From assembly GCF_009765965.1 (NCBI RefSeq), contig NZ_LMUL01000002.1:24557-88556 (forward strand): DNA of 64,000 nucleotides. The letters run 5' to 3'. The notes under the pieces are model-generated. The model was not told the origin of the DNA. It made no database searches and saw only the letters and a program-made list of their open reading frames with translations. Positions 51,921-59,950 of this stretch are shown one piece after another. Positions within the stretch are counted from its first letter, which is position 1, and the number at the start of each line of letters is the position of its first letter. Both the position numbers and the translations under genes were made by a program. Origin of the DNA: Caulobacter sp. S45 (GTDB lineage: Bacteria > Pseudomonadota > Alphaproteobacteria > Caulobacterales > Caulobacteraceae).

Positions 51921-52388
51921 TTAGGCGCGCTCGATCCGGGCTGCGTAGCAGCCGGGGCGGGCGTAGTGGGCCTGCAGGTAGGCCACGTCCGGGTTGTCGA
52001 AAAACCGGGCGATGATCGGCGGGAGTTCAGCGCCGACCGCGAGATCGGCGCTCGCCAGCTCGTGGTTCGCGCCGAACGCGCGGATCGAGATCATCTTGCC
52101 TTGCATCTGATCAGGGATGGCGTCGACCAGATCGCAAGGCGCTCCGGCGCCTTCGGCGATAAAAATGGCGTGGCTTGCCCGATAGGGCGTGTCCGCCGGC
52201 TGGTGGACGTAGTTCAGCAGGATCGCGGTCTCGCCACCCTGCAGCTCACGCACGCCGATCCGATCCGGAATGCCCTCGCCGTCGGCGACGAGCCGGCGGC
52301 GGGCGCCGAGCTTGGCCAGGCCCTCGTCGCTGAGACCGAACAGGTGGGCGAATTGGTCGGGATCGAGCCCTCGCACGCGATAAGCCAT
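51921..52388 (-). CDS. DUF1203 protein
   Basis: A 155-aa protein with the DUF1203 arrangement: YRVRGLDPDQFAHLFGLSDE, the basic invariant RIGVRELQGGETAILLNYVH and SHAIFIAEGA. Conserved in Proteobacteria, function unknown. Same strand and probably same transcript as the DUF1330 gene. Confidence 0.85.
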   Translation of the reverse strand: MAYRVRGLDPDQFAHLFGLSDEGLAKLGARRRLVADGEGIPDRIGVRELQGGETAILLNYVHQPADTPYRASHAIFIAEGAGAPCDLVDAIPDQMQGKMISIRAFGANHELASADLAVGAELPPIIARFFDNPDVAYLQAHYARPGCYAARIERA

Positions 52389-52476
52389 GGATTCTCCTGT
52401 GAGGGCCGAGCCTCAAACGAATTAAAAAATGGGACGCATCGCCGGCCCGCCACGCGGTCCGGCGACCTACGACCGG

Positions 52477-53328
52477 CTAGCCGTTGAGCACGGCGTTGAT
52501 CATCTGAGTCATGGTGATGGTGGGGCGGCCAATCAGCCGGGAGAGGGTGCGGCTGTCGTCGAAGAGGGCGCCCTTGGCGGCCGAGGCGTCGGCGTTGGCG
52601 ACGATCTCGGCGACGTGCTCGGGAAGCCCGGCGCCGATAAGCGCCTCCCGGTACGCGGCCTCCGAGATGTCCTTGTAGGCGACGGGCTTGTCGGCCGCCT
52701 TGGAGATCACCTCCGCCAGATCCGCCAGCGTCCAGGACTCGTCACCGGCCAGCTCGTAGACGCCGCTGGTTTCCGCGCCGGCGAGCGCCACGGCCGCCGC
52801 GGCGGCATAGTCCGACCGCGAAGCGGTGGAGATGCGGCCGTCTCCGGCCGCGCCGAAGAGCACGCCGCGGGTCACTGCGGGGCTGACGCCGTTCAGATAG
52901 TTCTCGGCATACCAGCCGTTGCGCAGGAGAACGACGCTCAGACCGGAGTCCCGCAGGGCCGCCTCGGTCTGACGGTGCTCCTCCGCCAAGCCGATCGCGG
53001 ATCGGTCGGCATGAAGCAGACTGGTGTAGAGGACGACCGACACGCCGGCGGCCTTGGCGGCGGCGATGACAGCTTGGTGCTGCGTGACGCGCCGGCCGAC
53101 GGCGCTGGACGAGATCAGCAGCAGGCGCTCGACGCCCTGAAAGGCTGCTTCCAGGGTCTCGGGCCGATCATAATCAGCTTCGCGAACCTGAATGCCCTGA
53201 GCGGCGAGGGGCGCGGCTTTGGCCGGGTCGCGGACGGCGGCGATGATCGACGCGGGCGGCGTGGTTTTTACCAGGTCGGCCATGACGTGGCGGCCAAGTT
53301 GGCCGGTAGCGCCGGTGACGGCATACAT
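52477..53328 (-). CDS. NmrA/QorB-like NAD(P)H quinone oxidoreductase
   Basis: A 283-aa extended-SDR protein: MYAVTGATGQLGRHVMADL with the GxTGxxG nucleotide motif, VREADYDRPETLEAAFQGVE, and TSLLHAD. It matches the NmrA/QorB (quinone oxidoreductase 2) type, which reduces or senses quinones and NADP(H). A weak CGGAGTG motif ends 53 nt upstream, matching the distance at ogt and ada. Confidence 0.88.
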   Translation of the reverse strand: MYAVTGATGQLGRHVMADLVKTTPPASIIAAVRDPAKAAPLAAQGIQVREADYDRPETLEAAFQGVERLLLISSSAVGRRVTQHQAVIAAAKAAGVSVVLYTSLLHADRSAIGLAEEHRQTEAALRDSGLSVVLLRNGWYAENYLNGVSPAVTRGVLFGAAGDGRISTASRSDYAAAAAVALAGAETSGVYELAGDESWTLADLAEVISKAADKPVAYKDISEAAYREALIGAGLPEHVAEIVANADASAAKGALFDDSRTLSRLIGRPTITMTQMINAVLNG

Positions 53329-53381
53329 GGGTGTGTTCCTCTTTCCGATGGAGAGGTCATCGCCCCGCCGCCGATCGCGAA

Positions 53382-53405
53382 CACTCCGAATCCTATTCTG
53401 TAATC
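53382..53405 (-). promoter_or_regulatory. Weak Ada-box-like motif, QorB-like gene
   Basis: The minus strand reads GATTACAGAATAGGATT then CGGAGTG. Only the GATT end and CGGAGTG match well, and GCAA is replaced by ATAG, but both internal spacings and the 53-nt distance to the start equal those of the strong sites. Confidence 0.4.
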
Positions 53406-53451
53406 AGACTCCTTCCGACGCCCCGTCGCGGTCAGAGGGCGCCATCCCTAA

Positions 53452-54345
53452 ATGAAGGCCATGACCGGCCCGACCAACATCCCGAAATACCATCACTTCG
53501 TCCCCCAGATGGTTCTGCGGCGCTTCACCGACGCGAAGGGCAAGTTTTGGATTTACATCAAGGTGGCCAACAAGGTCGTGCCGGGCAGTCCTGAGACCCA
53601 GTTCGGGGAGACCCATTTCCACACCGTCGAGGATGCGGACGGGCAGAAGGACACCAGCGCCGAACAGCGCCTGTCCGTCCTCGAGGGCAAGGCCAACCTC
53701 ATCATCGAGAAGATCGTGGCGGCGGCCCGGGCGGGAAAGACGCCCGGCCTGACCGCCGAGGAGAAGGCCACATGGGACACCTTCTTTCACCTCCAGTGGA
53801 AGCGGGTGCCCGACATGCTCGACAAAGCGGCTACCTTTCAGAACCCAGACACCGCAGTCGATGCGGTGCTCGTCAAGGCGAGGGCGCTTTATCCGGATCA
53901 AGAGGAGAAGATCGCCGCCCTCGACAACCCGGAGGCAAGGGCTCGGCTGCTGCAGGGCGGCAAGGTTCGGGCAATTGAACAGTCGGGCGGCAAGGTCCCC
54001 GCGGTTCTCGCCGGACGGGGTCTGGCGATCGCGCGCATCACCGCGCCTGGGGAAAGCTTCGCCATCGGCAGCCTGCCCATGGTGCGGTTGAAAGGTGATC
54101 TGACCGATCCAGACTCCGAGGTCTGGATGCCGGTCGCGTCCGACGTCGCCGTCGGCGTCGGTTTGGCGAGTGGTGAGGAGACCTTGATCGACCTCTCGGA
54201 TCTGAAGCCGATCTGGGATTTCAACGCGGTGACGGCGGCCCAAAGTTCGAAATTCGCCGCGGCCTCGAAGGCCCTGGTCGAACAGTTGAAGGCTTACGTC
54301 GAGACCCTTCCACCACCCGCCGGGCCTCAGTCCTCCGCGAAGTAG
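53452..54345 (+). CDS. DUF4238 protein
   Basis: A protein of about 297 aa beginning TNIPKYHHFVPQMVLRRFTD, the DUF4238 hallmark, followed by TFFHLQWKRVPDMLDKA and a C-terminal beta-rich half (ITAPGESFAIGSLPMVRLKG). DUF4238 proteins are widespread, uncharacterised and sometimes found in defence or mobile regions. ATGs at 53452 and 53461 are both possible. Its 3' end overlaps the opposing NTF2-fold gene by 19 bp. Confidence 0.8.
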   Translation: MKAMTGPTNIPKYHHFVPQMVLRRFTDAKGKFWIYIKVANKVVPGSPETQFGETHFHTVEDADGQKDTSAEQRLSVLEGKANLIIEKIVAAARAGKTPGLTAEEKATWDTFFHLQWKRVPDMLDKAATFQNPDTAVDAVLVKARALYPDQEEKIAALDNPEARARLLQGGKVRAIEQSGGKVPAVLAGRGLAIARITAPGESFAIGSLPMVRLKGDLTDPDSEVWMPVASDVAVGVGLASGEETLIDLSDLKPIWDFNAVTAAQSSKFAAASKALVEQLKAYVETLPPPAGPQSSAK

Positions 54346-54716
54346 GCTTCGAGCATGGCCACATCGGAGATGTAGGTGTCCAATCGATCGATCCGATCGC
54401 CCTCCATCTGCATGATCGTCGTCAAGTGTTCGTCGAGCACCCGCTCCCCCTTGCGGCCGGTGTTGTGGAGCAGGAGCCCGAACCCAAAGAGGCCGTAGAC
54501 GACGTGGAGCACCTTGATGTTGACTTGGTGGTCGCTCAGCATCTGAGCCCGCTTCAAGATGCCGTCCACGCCGGCAGCCACACCGGAGATCGACGCGTTT
54601 CCGGGTAGGGTCCAGGTCACCTCGCTTGTGGTGATCGAGCTCAGAGCCTCCCGATCCTGCGTCCGCACCGCGGCGGCGAATTTCTCGGCGATCGCCCTCA
54701 AGTCATCTTCGGTCAT
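54327..54716 (-). CDS. NTF2/SnoaL-fold protein
   Basis: A 129-aa protein with the nuclear transport factor 2-like pattern: LRAIAEKFAAAVRTQDREAL, TSEVTWTLPGNASISG and a C-terminal MQMEGDRIDRLDTYISDVAM. The ATG at 54716 fits the fold. It follows alkA by 41 bp on the same strand, so it is likely the third gene of the truncated-ogt/alkA operon. Confidence 0.8.
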   Translation of the reverse strand: MTEDDLRAIAEKFAAAVRTQDREALSSITTSEVTWTLPGNASISGVAAGVDGILKRAQMLSDHQVNIKVLHVVYGLFGFGLLLHNTGRKGERVLDEHLTTIMQMEGDRIDRLDTYISDVAMLEAYFAED

Positions 54717-54757
54717 TTCGGTCTCCAGAGTGAGGACAGCTGAACGATATTCGGGGA

Positions 54758-55432
54758 TCAGGCGGGGGCCGCCGCGCGCGGCGCGGCGCGGTCGCCCTGG
54801 TCGCGGGGAATGCGCCAGAGATACCAGGCCGCCACCGTCCGATGCGGCGACCAGGCCGCCGACAACGCCTTCAGCGCTTTGGGAGCGGGCTGTTGGGGGA
54901 GAGACTTTAGACGCCGATAGCCCTCGCGCACGCCGAAGTCGTCGACCGGGAAAACATCGATGCGCTCCAGGGAATACATGAGCATCATCTCGACCGTCCA
55001 TCGGCCGACCCCCTTGATGGAGATCAGGCGCGCGATCAGCACCTCGTCGTCCATCGTGTCCGCCACTGCCCGCGTCGGAACCAGGCCGGATAAGGCCCCG
55101 GCCGCGATCGCCTGAATGGTGGCCGACTTGGAGCCAGAGAAACCGCAGGCGCGGAGCGCTTCCGGCTCCAAAGCACAGATCTCAGAGGGCGACGGGAAGG
55201 GCGTACCGGCCATCGCCTTCAGGCGCTCCACCATCGCATCGCCGGCCTTCGCCGTGAGCTGCTGATAGGCGATCGCCCGCACTAGGGCTTCGTAGGGCTC
55301 GCGGGCAGCCTTGGGGTCGTGCAGGCAGGGACCGACCTGTTGAACCAGCCGGGCCCAGTCTGCGTCGTGCTCCCGCAGGAATCGCTCCGCAGCCGCGTAT
55401 CTGCTGGCGGGACCGTTCGGGTTGGTCATCAT
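54758..55432 (-). CDS. alkA: DNA-3-methyladenine glycosylase II (AlkA-like)
   Basis: A 224-aa HhH-GPD glycosylase: YEALVRAIAYQQLTAKAGDA, LEPEALRACGFSGSKSATIQ, hairpin LISIKGVGRWTVEMMLMYSL and the catalytic Asp in DVFPVDDFGVREGY. It excises N3-methylpurines. It lacks the N-terminal AlkA domain of Escherichia coli, as is common in shorter homologues. It starts 12 bp after the truncated ogt gene. Confidence 0.93.
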   Translation of the reverse strand: MMTNPNGPASRYAAAERFLREHDADWARLVQQVGPCLHDPKAAREPYEALVRAIAYQQLTAKAGDAMVERLKAMAGTPFPSPSEICALEPEALRACGFSGSKSATIQAIAAGALSGLVPTRAVADTMDDEVLIARLISIKGVGRWTVEMMLMYSLERIDVFPVDDFGVREGYRRLKSLPQQPAPKALKALSAAWSPHRTVAAWYLWRIPRDQGDRAAPRAAAPA

Positions 55433-55443
55433 GCCAACCCCTG

Positions 55444-55725
55444 TCAGAAGCCCGGGATGGGTCGGCCGCCGTGCTGGGCTAGATGCATGACCCGGCCAAG
55501 CATCGCATCCTCTTCCGCCCCGCCGGCGCAGAGGTCAGCACCGGGGAAGCGGGCACGAAATTGGTCGAGCAGGCCGTCCAACGCCTCACCCAGCAAGACC
55601 GCGACGAACTTTCCCCCCTCCGCCGCGATCAATACGCGTCCAAGGGCGGTTTGACCGGAAGCGTAGCGGATGGTGAGGTCGGATCTCGCCGTGGCTGCCG
55701 GGTCTGAATGCTCGCGTTGGCTCAT
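55444..55725 (-). pseudogene. Truncated Ogt: N-terminal domain only
   Basis: A 93-aa protein homologous to the first half of the Ogt at 55925 (IRYASGQTALGRVLIAAEGG, LLDQFRARFPGADLC versus the paralogue's LGTVLVASSAKG, LTEDLQARFPHAVLS). It stops at RPIPGF before the helix-turn-helix and PCHR active site, and no remnant of the catalytic half follows; alkA begins 12 bp later. It keeps an Ada-box-like promoter and an AGGAGA ribosome-binding site, so it may be expressed. Either a deletion relic or a stand-alone domain. Confidence 0.75.
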
Positions 55726-55781
55726 GACCGCAGCTCTCCTCTGGTCGAGAGTGCGTGCGTAGGGGACAGCGCCAGGCGCCG

Positions 55782-55805
55782 CCCTCCGTCTCTTACTTTC
55801 AAATC
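55782..55805 (-). promoter_or_regulatory. Ada-box-like motif, truncated ogt-alkA promoter
   Basis: The minus strand reads GATTTGAAAGTAAGAGA then CGGAGGG, ending 56 nt before the truncated-ogt ATG. It differs from the ogt site in a C-to-T change in GCAA and small changes after it. Confidence 0.6.
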
Positions 55806-55924
55806 CGAAAAGGTCCGGCCGATCGACTTCGCTGGCGCCCGACAAGGCGGTAGCCCCTGAGCCGAGCCGACCAATTTTGATCGGGCTGGCCCAGGGGTCC
55901 ATGCTTTAACGTCGAAGGGTGAGA

Positions 55925-56488
55925 TCAGGCCGCGCGGCGACCGAGGTAGGCTTCGCGATCGAGCAGGGTGCGCTTGCGGTCCACGCCCCACCGATACCCC
56001 GACATCGCCCCGTCCTTGCCCACCACCCGATGACAGGGGATGAGCACCGCGATCTTGTTGGCGGCGCAGGCGCCGGCGACCGCGCGGGTCGCGTTGGGGT
56101 CGCCGAGGCGCGCCGCGATCGCCGAGTAGGTGTCGGTGTCGCCCGAGGCGATGTCCGCGAGGGCCGCCCACACCCGACCTTGAAAGGCCGTGCCCCGGAC
56201 GTCGAGGGGCACTTCGACATTTGCCGTCGGGTCGTCGATCCGGCGCACAACCTTGCCCAGGAGGGCCAGTTCGCGCGCTCCGCCGGCCGAGAGGACAGCG
56301 TGGGGAAAACGAGCCTGCAGGTCTTCGGTCAGGGTGTCCGTCCGGTCACCCAAGAGCACCGCAACGACCCCCTTGGCGCTAGACGCCACGAGGACCGTGC
56401 CCAGGCTGCAGGCGCCGGAAACGTAATGGAGGGTTTCGCGCTGGACCCGGGTCCGCGCAGGTTTCGAAGTTTTGACAGAGATGCTCAC
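55925..56488 (-). CDS. ogt: O6-methylguanine-DNA methyltransferase (second Ogt)
   Basis: A 187-aa methyltransferase with VSGACSLGTVLVASSAKGVV, GRVWAALADIASGDTDTYSA, GACAANKIAVLIPCHRVVGK (acceptor Cys) and SGYRWGVDRKRTLLDRE. The start is the GTG at 56488, preceded by AGGAGA at 7 nt; longer starts run into the promoter. It is a paralogue of the ogt at 47627 and of Ada's C-terminal domain. An Ada-box-like site nearly identical to that of ada lies 59 nt upstream. Confidence 0.93.
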   Translation of the reverse strand: MSISVKTSKPARTRVQRETLHYVSGACSLGTVLVASSAKGVVAVLLGDRTDTLTEDLQARFPHAVLSAGGARELALLGKVVRRIDDPTANVEVPLDVRGTAFQGRVWAALADIASGDTDTYSAIAARLGDPNATRAVAGACAANKIAVLIPCHRVVGKDGAMSGYRWGVDRKRTLLDREAYLGRRAA

Positions 56489-56547
56489 GGTCGGCTCTCC
56501 TCTATGAATTAGCCTGCCTGCACTGTCTGCGAATCCTCTGCCACCCA

Positions 56548-56571
56548 CACTCCGGGTCTTGCTTTCAAATC
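56548..56571 (-). promoter_or_regulatory. Ada-box-like motif, second ogt promoter
   Basis: The minus strand reads GATTTGAAAGCAAGAC then CCGGAGTG. 23 consecutive bases are identical to the ada site (45235-45257). It ends 59 nt before the GTG start. Confidence 0.68.
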
Positions 56572-56761
56572 GAAGGAAAGCGGACTTCCAAGTGTTTCGC
56601 GCCACCGCCGAGCAGACTATTGCCCGCGAGCCGGTTCCATCACCTGGACCGACCTCCCGGGAAGACGGCCTCTACTCTTCCATGGGGGCGATTTATCGTT
56701 CAGACACGCCGCCCGAACCGGCCAGCCATTGGCCGATCCAGCGGAAACAGAGGCTGAGGCG

Positions 56762-57136
56762 ATGAGCCAGGCATCCCTCACCGAGCAGACGATAGGCTTG
56801 CAGGTCGAGCACTTCTACGAGAAGGCCCGCGAAGATGCTCTTCTCGGTCCGGTGTTCTCTTCAGCCATTCAGGATTGGCCGCCGCATATTGTCGAGATCA
56901 CCGACTTCTGGTGCGGCGCGCTGCTGGGCGTGCGCCGTTACAAGGGCAATCCCCTTGCGGCCCACGCAAAGCATCCCCTGACGCCGGCGATGTTCGATCG
57001 CTGGCTCGCCCTTTGGGGGGCGACGGCGGACGACGTTTTCGAGCCAGGAGACGCGGCGATCGTGAAGGACCGTGCTGGCCTGATTGGCGAGAGCTTGAAA
57101 TCCGGACTGTTCTTTCGCCCGGCCAAAGGCCCTTAG
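56762..57136 (+). CDS. Group III truncated haemoglobin
   Basis: A 124-aa truncated globin: IGLQVEHFYEKAREDALLGP, FSSAIQDWPPHIVEITDFWC, proximal His region LAAHAKHPLTPAMFDRWLAL. Group III trHbs bind oxygen, NO or other small ligands and are linked to stress metabolism in Proteobacteria. The ATG at 56762 follows GAGGCG. It diverges from the second ogt. Confidence 0.88.
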   Translation: MSQASLTEQTIGLQVEHFYEKAREDALLGPVFSSAIQDWPPHIVEITDFWCGALLGVRRYKGNPLAAHAKHPLTPAMFDRWLALWGATADDVFEPGDAAIVKDRAGLIGESLKSGLFFRPAKGP

Positions 57137-57211
57137 CGTATTCGGTGAGCGCGTGGTCGAACACGCTCAGGCCTGATCGGCGGCCGACCGATGACTGGCC
57201 GAGCCGACGAC

Positions 57212-57230
57212 CTGCAATAACCTTCAAGAC
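57212..57230 (+). promoter_or_regulatory. Recurring 19-bp site before the PLP gene
   Basis: CTGCAATAACCTTCAAGAC, the near-identical partner of the site at 50387-50405, 33 nt before the ATG at 57264. Confidence 0.5.
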
Positions 57231-57263
57231 GATCAGCCCCAGCTGGGCCACCGTCTGGGGAAG

Positions 57264-58451
57264 ATGAAAAACCGCTCCTACAGCCAGTTCGGACCCGGCA
57301 CACGCGCCTTGCATGTCGACCGGGAGATGGATCCCGGATCGGGGGTCGCCCCTGCGATCCAGCAATCGGTCACCCACTTCGCCGAATCCGGCGAAGAGTT
57401 CAGCCTCAAGGCGTCCGAACCCCTCAACGACCAGTTCTACGCCCGCCACGGCAATCCGACCGCCTCGCGGCTCGCAAAAATCCTCGCGGACCTGGAAGGC
57501 GCGGAGGCGGCGATGATCATGGCGTCAGGGATGGGCGCTATCGCCACGACCGTGCTGGCCCTCGTTGGGCAGCGGGATCATGTCATTGGCCAAACCAGCC
57601 ACTACATCGGCACCACCAACCTGCTGACCCAGGTGCTGCCGAAGTTTGGGGTGGAGGTCACGCAGGTCGATCAGACCGACGCTGAAGCGTTCCGAAGGGC
57701 GATCCGCCCTGAAACCAAGCTCATCATCGTCGAGACCCCGGTCAACCCGACCATGCGCCTGACGGACTTAACCGCCGTGGCCGAGATCGCGCGCCAAGCC
57801 GGGGTTCTAACCCTCTGCGACAACACCGTGGCGACGCCTCTGATCACACGCCCCATCGACATTGGAATCGACCTGGTGGCGCACAGCGCCACCAAATACA
57901 TCGGCGGCCACCACGACCTGCTCGCCGGCGCGATCTGCGGTCCAAAAGCGCTTCTGGACCGGATTTGGGACATGACCATGAACCTCGGCGCCATATCCGC
58001 GCCGTTCAACGCCTGGCTGGCGCTCCGGGGAATACGGACGCTAGGCCTTCGCATGGGTCAGCACAGTCGAAACGGGATGGCGATCGCCGAATACCTGTCG
58101 AGTCACCCCAAGATCGCGCGAGTGAACTATCCGGGCCTGCGATGCCATCCGCAGCACGATCTCGCCCAGCGCCAGATGAACGGCTTCGGCGGCCTCTTGA
58201 GCTACGAGGTGGTGGGCGGCTACGAGGGCGGGCGTCGCTTCATCCAGGCCTTGCAGCTCCCGTTCAACGCAGGAAGCCTCGGCGGGGTCGATAGCCTGGT
58301 GATCCAACCCGCCGCGATGTGGGGCGGGCGCTTGCCGGACGAGGTGGTGCAAAGCCAGGGGGTCGGGCCCGGCCTGATACGCATGGCGGCTGGGATCGAA
58401 GAGACTGCGGACCTGCTTGCAGATCTGGCGCAGGCGCTGGACCACATCTGA
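57264..58451 (+). CDS. Cystathionine gamma-synthase/lyase-family PLP enzyme
   Basis: A 395-aa Cys/Met-metabolism PLP enzyme: NDQFYARHGNPTASRLAKIL, MASGMGAIATTVLAL, TLCDNTVATPLITRPIDIGI and the PLP lysine in HSATKYIGGHHD. Members make or break cystathionine, homocysteine or methionine; the exact reaction is not predictable here. It shares an upstream 19-bp site with the threonine aldolase gene, suggesting joint amino-acid-linked control. Confidence 0.9.
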   Translation: MKNRSYSQFGPGTRALHVDREMDPGSGVAPAIQQSVTHFAESGEEFSLKASEPLNDQFYARHGNPTASRLAKILADLEGAEAAMIMASGMGAIATTVLALVGQRDHVIGQTSHYIGTTNLLTQVLPKFGVEVTQVDQTDAEAFRRAIRPETKLIIVETPVNPTMRLTDLTAVAEIARQAGVLTLCDNTVATPLITRPIDIGIDLVAHSATKYIGGHHDLLAGAICGPKALLDRIWDMTMNLGAISAPFNAWLALRGIRTLGLRMGQHSRNGMAIAEYLSSHPKIARVNYPGLRCHPQHDLAQRQMNGFGGLLSYEVVGGYEGGRRFIQALQLPFNAGSLGGVDSLVIQPAAMWGGRLPDEVVQSQGVGPGLIRMAAGIEETADLLADLAQALDHI

Positions 58452-58615
58452 CTACCGAGCTTCGAGCCGCCAATCGTCTATAAAATCAGCCGCTTATAAA
58501 TCCCGCATAACATTGGTTATCACAAATTACAGTAGACGCCGGCTCGTTTGTCGACGGAAACGCCAGTGCGTGCGCCGGGCACCTGAGAGCCCGACGCACA
58601 TTCCGAGTCCTATGG

Positions 58616-59725
58616 CTAAGCGGCGGCAATCTCGGCGGCCATCACATCAACGGTCTGCGCGAACGCCGCAGGCGACGTGACTGTGGACTTCAGGTCATCC
58701 GCCCAGTCGGGGCGCTTGGCCGTCCATGCTGTAAATTTCGACATTCCCAGGCCGAGCGTGCCGCCCAGGTACTGCGCCGAGATCTTCGCCGGAACGGACT
58801 GAAGGACGATGCCGGCGTTTTCGGGGTGAATGGTCGAGAACAGGGACACGGTTCGCGAAAACTTGGCCATCTCACCATTCTTCGCCAGCTCGGAGAGCAG
58901 AGTCAGAACGGCGCCAGAGGGTTGGTTGTACGCTTTTGAACCCTGCTCAGTAATGGCGTCAGCCACCCGAAGCGCGTCGGAAACCCCGATCGCGGCCAAG
59001 GCGTCCCTTATTGCGTTAGCCGCCTCACGCATATGCTCGCTGTCCTCGGACCAGTGTTCGGCCATGCCCGTCTTCGAACGCAAGACCTCTTCTACAAGGT
59101 CCATGCCCAGGGGTGGCAGAATGCGCATCGCTCGACCGGTAAATTCCAGGATTCCATTTTCAGTCAGGGTGGCCAGTTCCTGCTCGAAGCGGGGATGGTC
59201 AGCATCTCTGCGGTAGAGCGACGCGAGATCTCCCTCAAAGATCAAAGCCAACGAGTCCGGCTCCATAAGAGGATAGGGCCGCTCGCCCCCGTGAATATTC
59301 AACATCAGGCCGACCACCAGATTCTCGCGCAGACGTTGGCCCGCGCCAGAACCCGGGCGAAGCAGCGCGGTCCTGGCGCGGTGCAGCTTCGTCGAAGCCA
59401 TCAAGTATGGAAAAACATCGCGATACCAGCGGCGCGGAACACCTGGGTCTATGACTGCTTCTCTCGGCTCGCCGTCCAGCCACGCCTGCACCGGCGCGAT
59501 CAATGGCGACGGAATCGCATCTAAAAGGCGTTTGCGAAACTGAGCGGGCTCTACCAGCCGGGGCGTCGACGTTGTCGAACGCTCCAAATCGAACCAGTCG
59601 CGATAGCCGCCGGCGACGGCTCCGATGTTCTGACACTTCTTCAGGGAATAAACGAAGCCGCTGTCGTCAGCGACGCGCTTCAGGGATTTGGCGAATTTCT
59701 TGGCGCCATCAATTGTGGAGTACAT
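58616..59725 (-). CDS. Hypothetical protein with glyoxalase-related-type N-terminus
   Basis: A 369-aa protein starting MYSTIDGAKKFAKSLKRVAD. The first ~50 residues (AKKFAKSLKRV... to GGYRDWFDLERS) resemble the short domain found at the N-terminus of some 'glyoxalase superfamily' plasmid proteins. The rest is helical, with LRENLVVGLMLNIHGGERPY and a C-terminal half lacking known motifs. The ATG at 59725 is preferred because upstream codons are antisense-like. Function unknown. Confidence 0.6.
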   Translation of the reverse strand: MYSTIDGAKKFAKSLKRVADDSGFVYSLKKCQNIGAVAGGYRDWFDLERSTTSTPRLVEPAQFRKRLLDAIPSPLIAPVQAWLDGEPREAVIDPGVPRRWYRDVFPYLMASTKLHRARTALLRPGSGAGQRLRENLVVGLMLNIHGGERPYPLMEPDSLALIFEGDLASLYRRDADHPRFEQELATLTENGILEFTGRAMRILPPLGMDLVEEVLRSKTGMAEHWSEDSEHMREAANAIRDALAAIGVSDALRVADAITEQGSKAYNQPSGAVLTLLSELAKNGEMAKFSRTVSLFSTIHPENAGIVLQSVPAKISAQYLGGTLGLGMSKFTAWTAKRPDWADDLKSTVTSPAAFAQTVDVMAAEIAAA

Positions 59726-59950
59726 GCGCAGATCCTTCTTCTGGCCTGATCGGAAACGCGCTGCTCGTTTCTGGCGGCCGGAATCGGGGTTTCGGGCGCG
59801 AGATGTATTAAACTCGTTGAGCCAGGAGCTCTTCGCCAAGGCAGCGGCCACGCCGACGGTTACGGCGCTGACAATAGAGGTAGGCGTGCCGCGCCAGGTT
59901 GCAAGCCCTTGGCTAGGGCAATTGTGATCCACCGGCGAACATCGAGGCGC

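Noticed and set aside
41676..56571. The CGGAGTG motif as an ECF or RpoH sigma-factor promoter
   Set aside because: The two conserved halves are only about 9 nt apart, not the 11-17 nt expected between -35 and -10 elements, and they do not match the SigT (GGAAC/CGTT) or RpoH patterns; an activator site upstream of the core promoter fits better.
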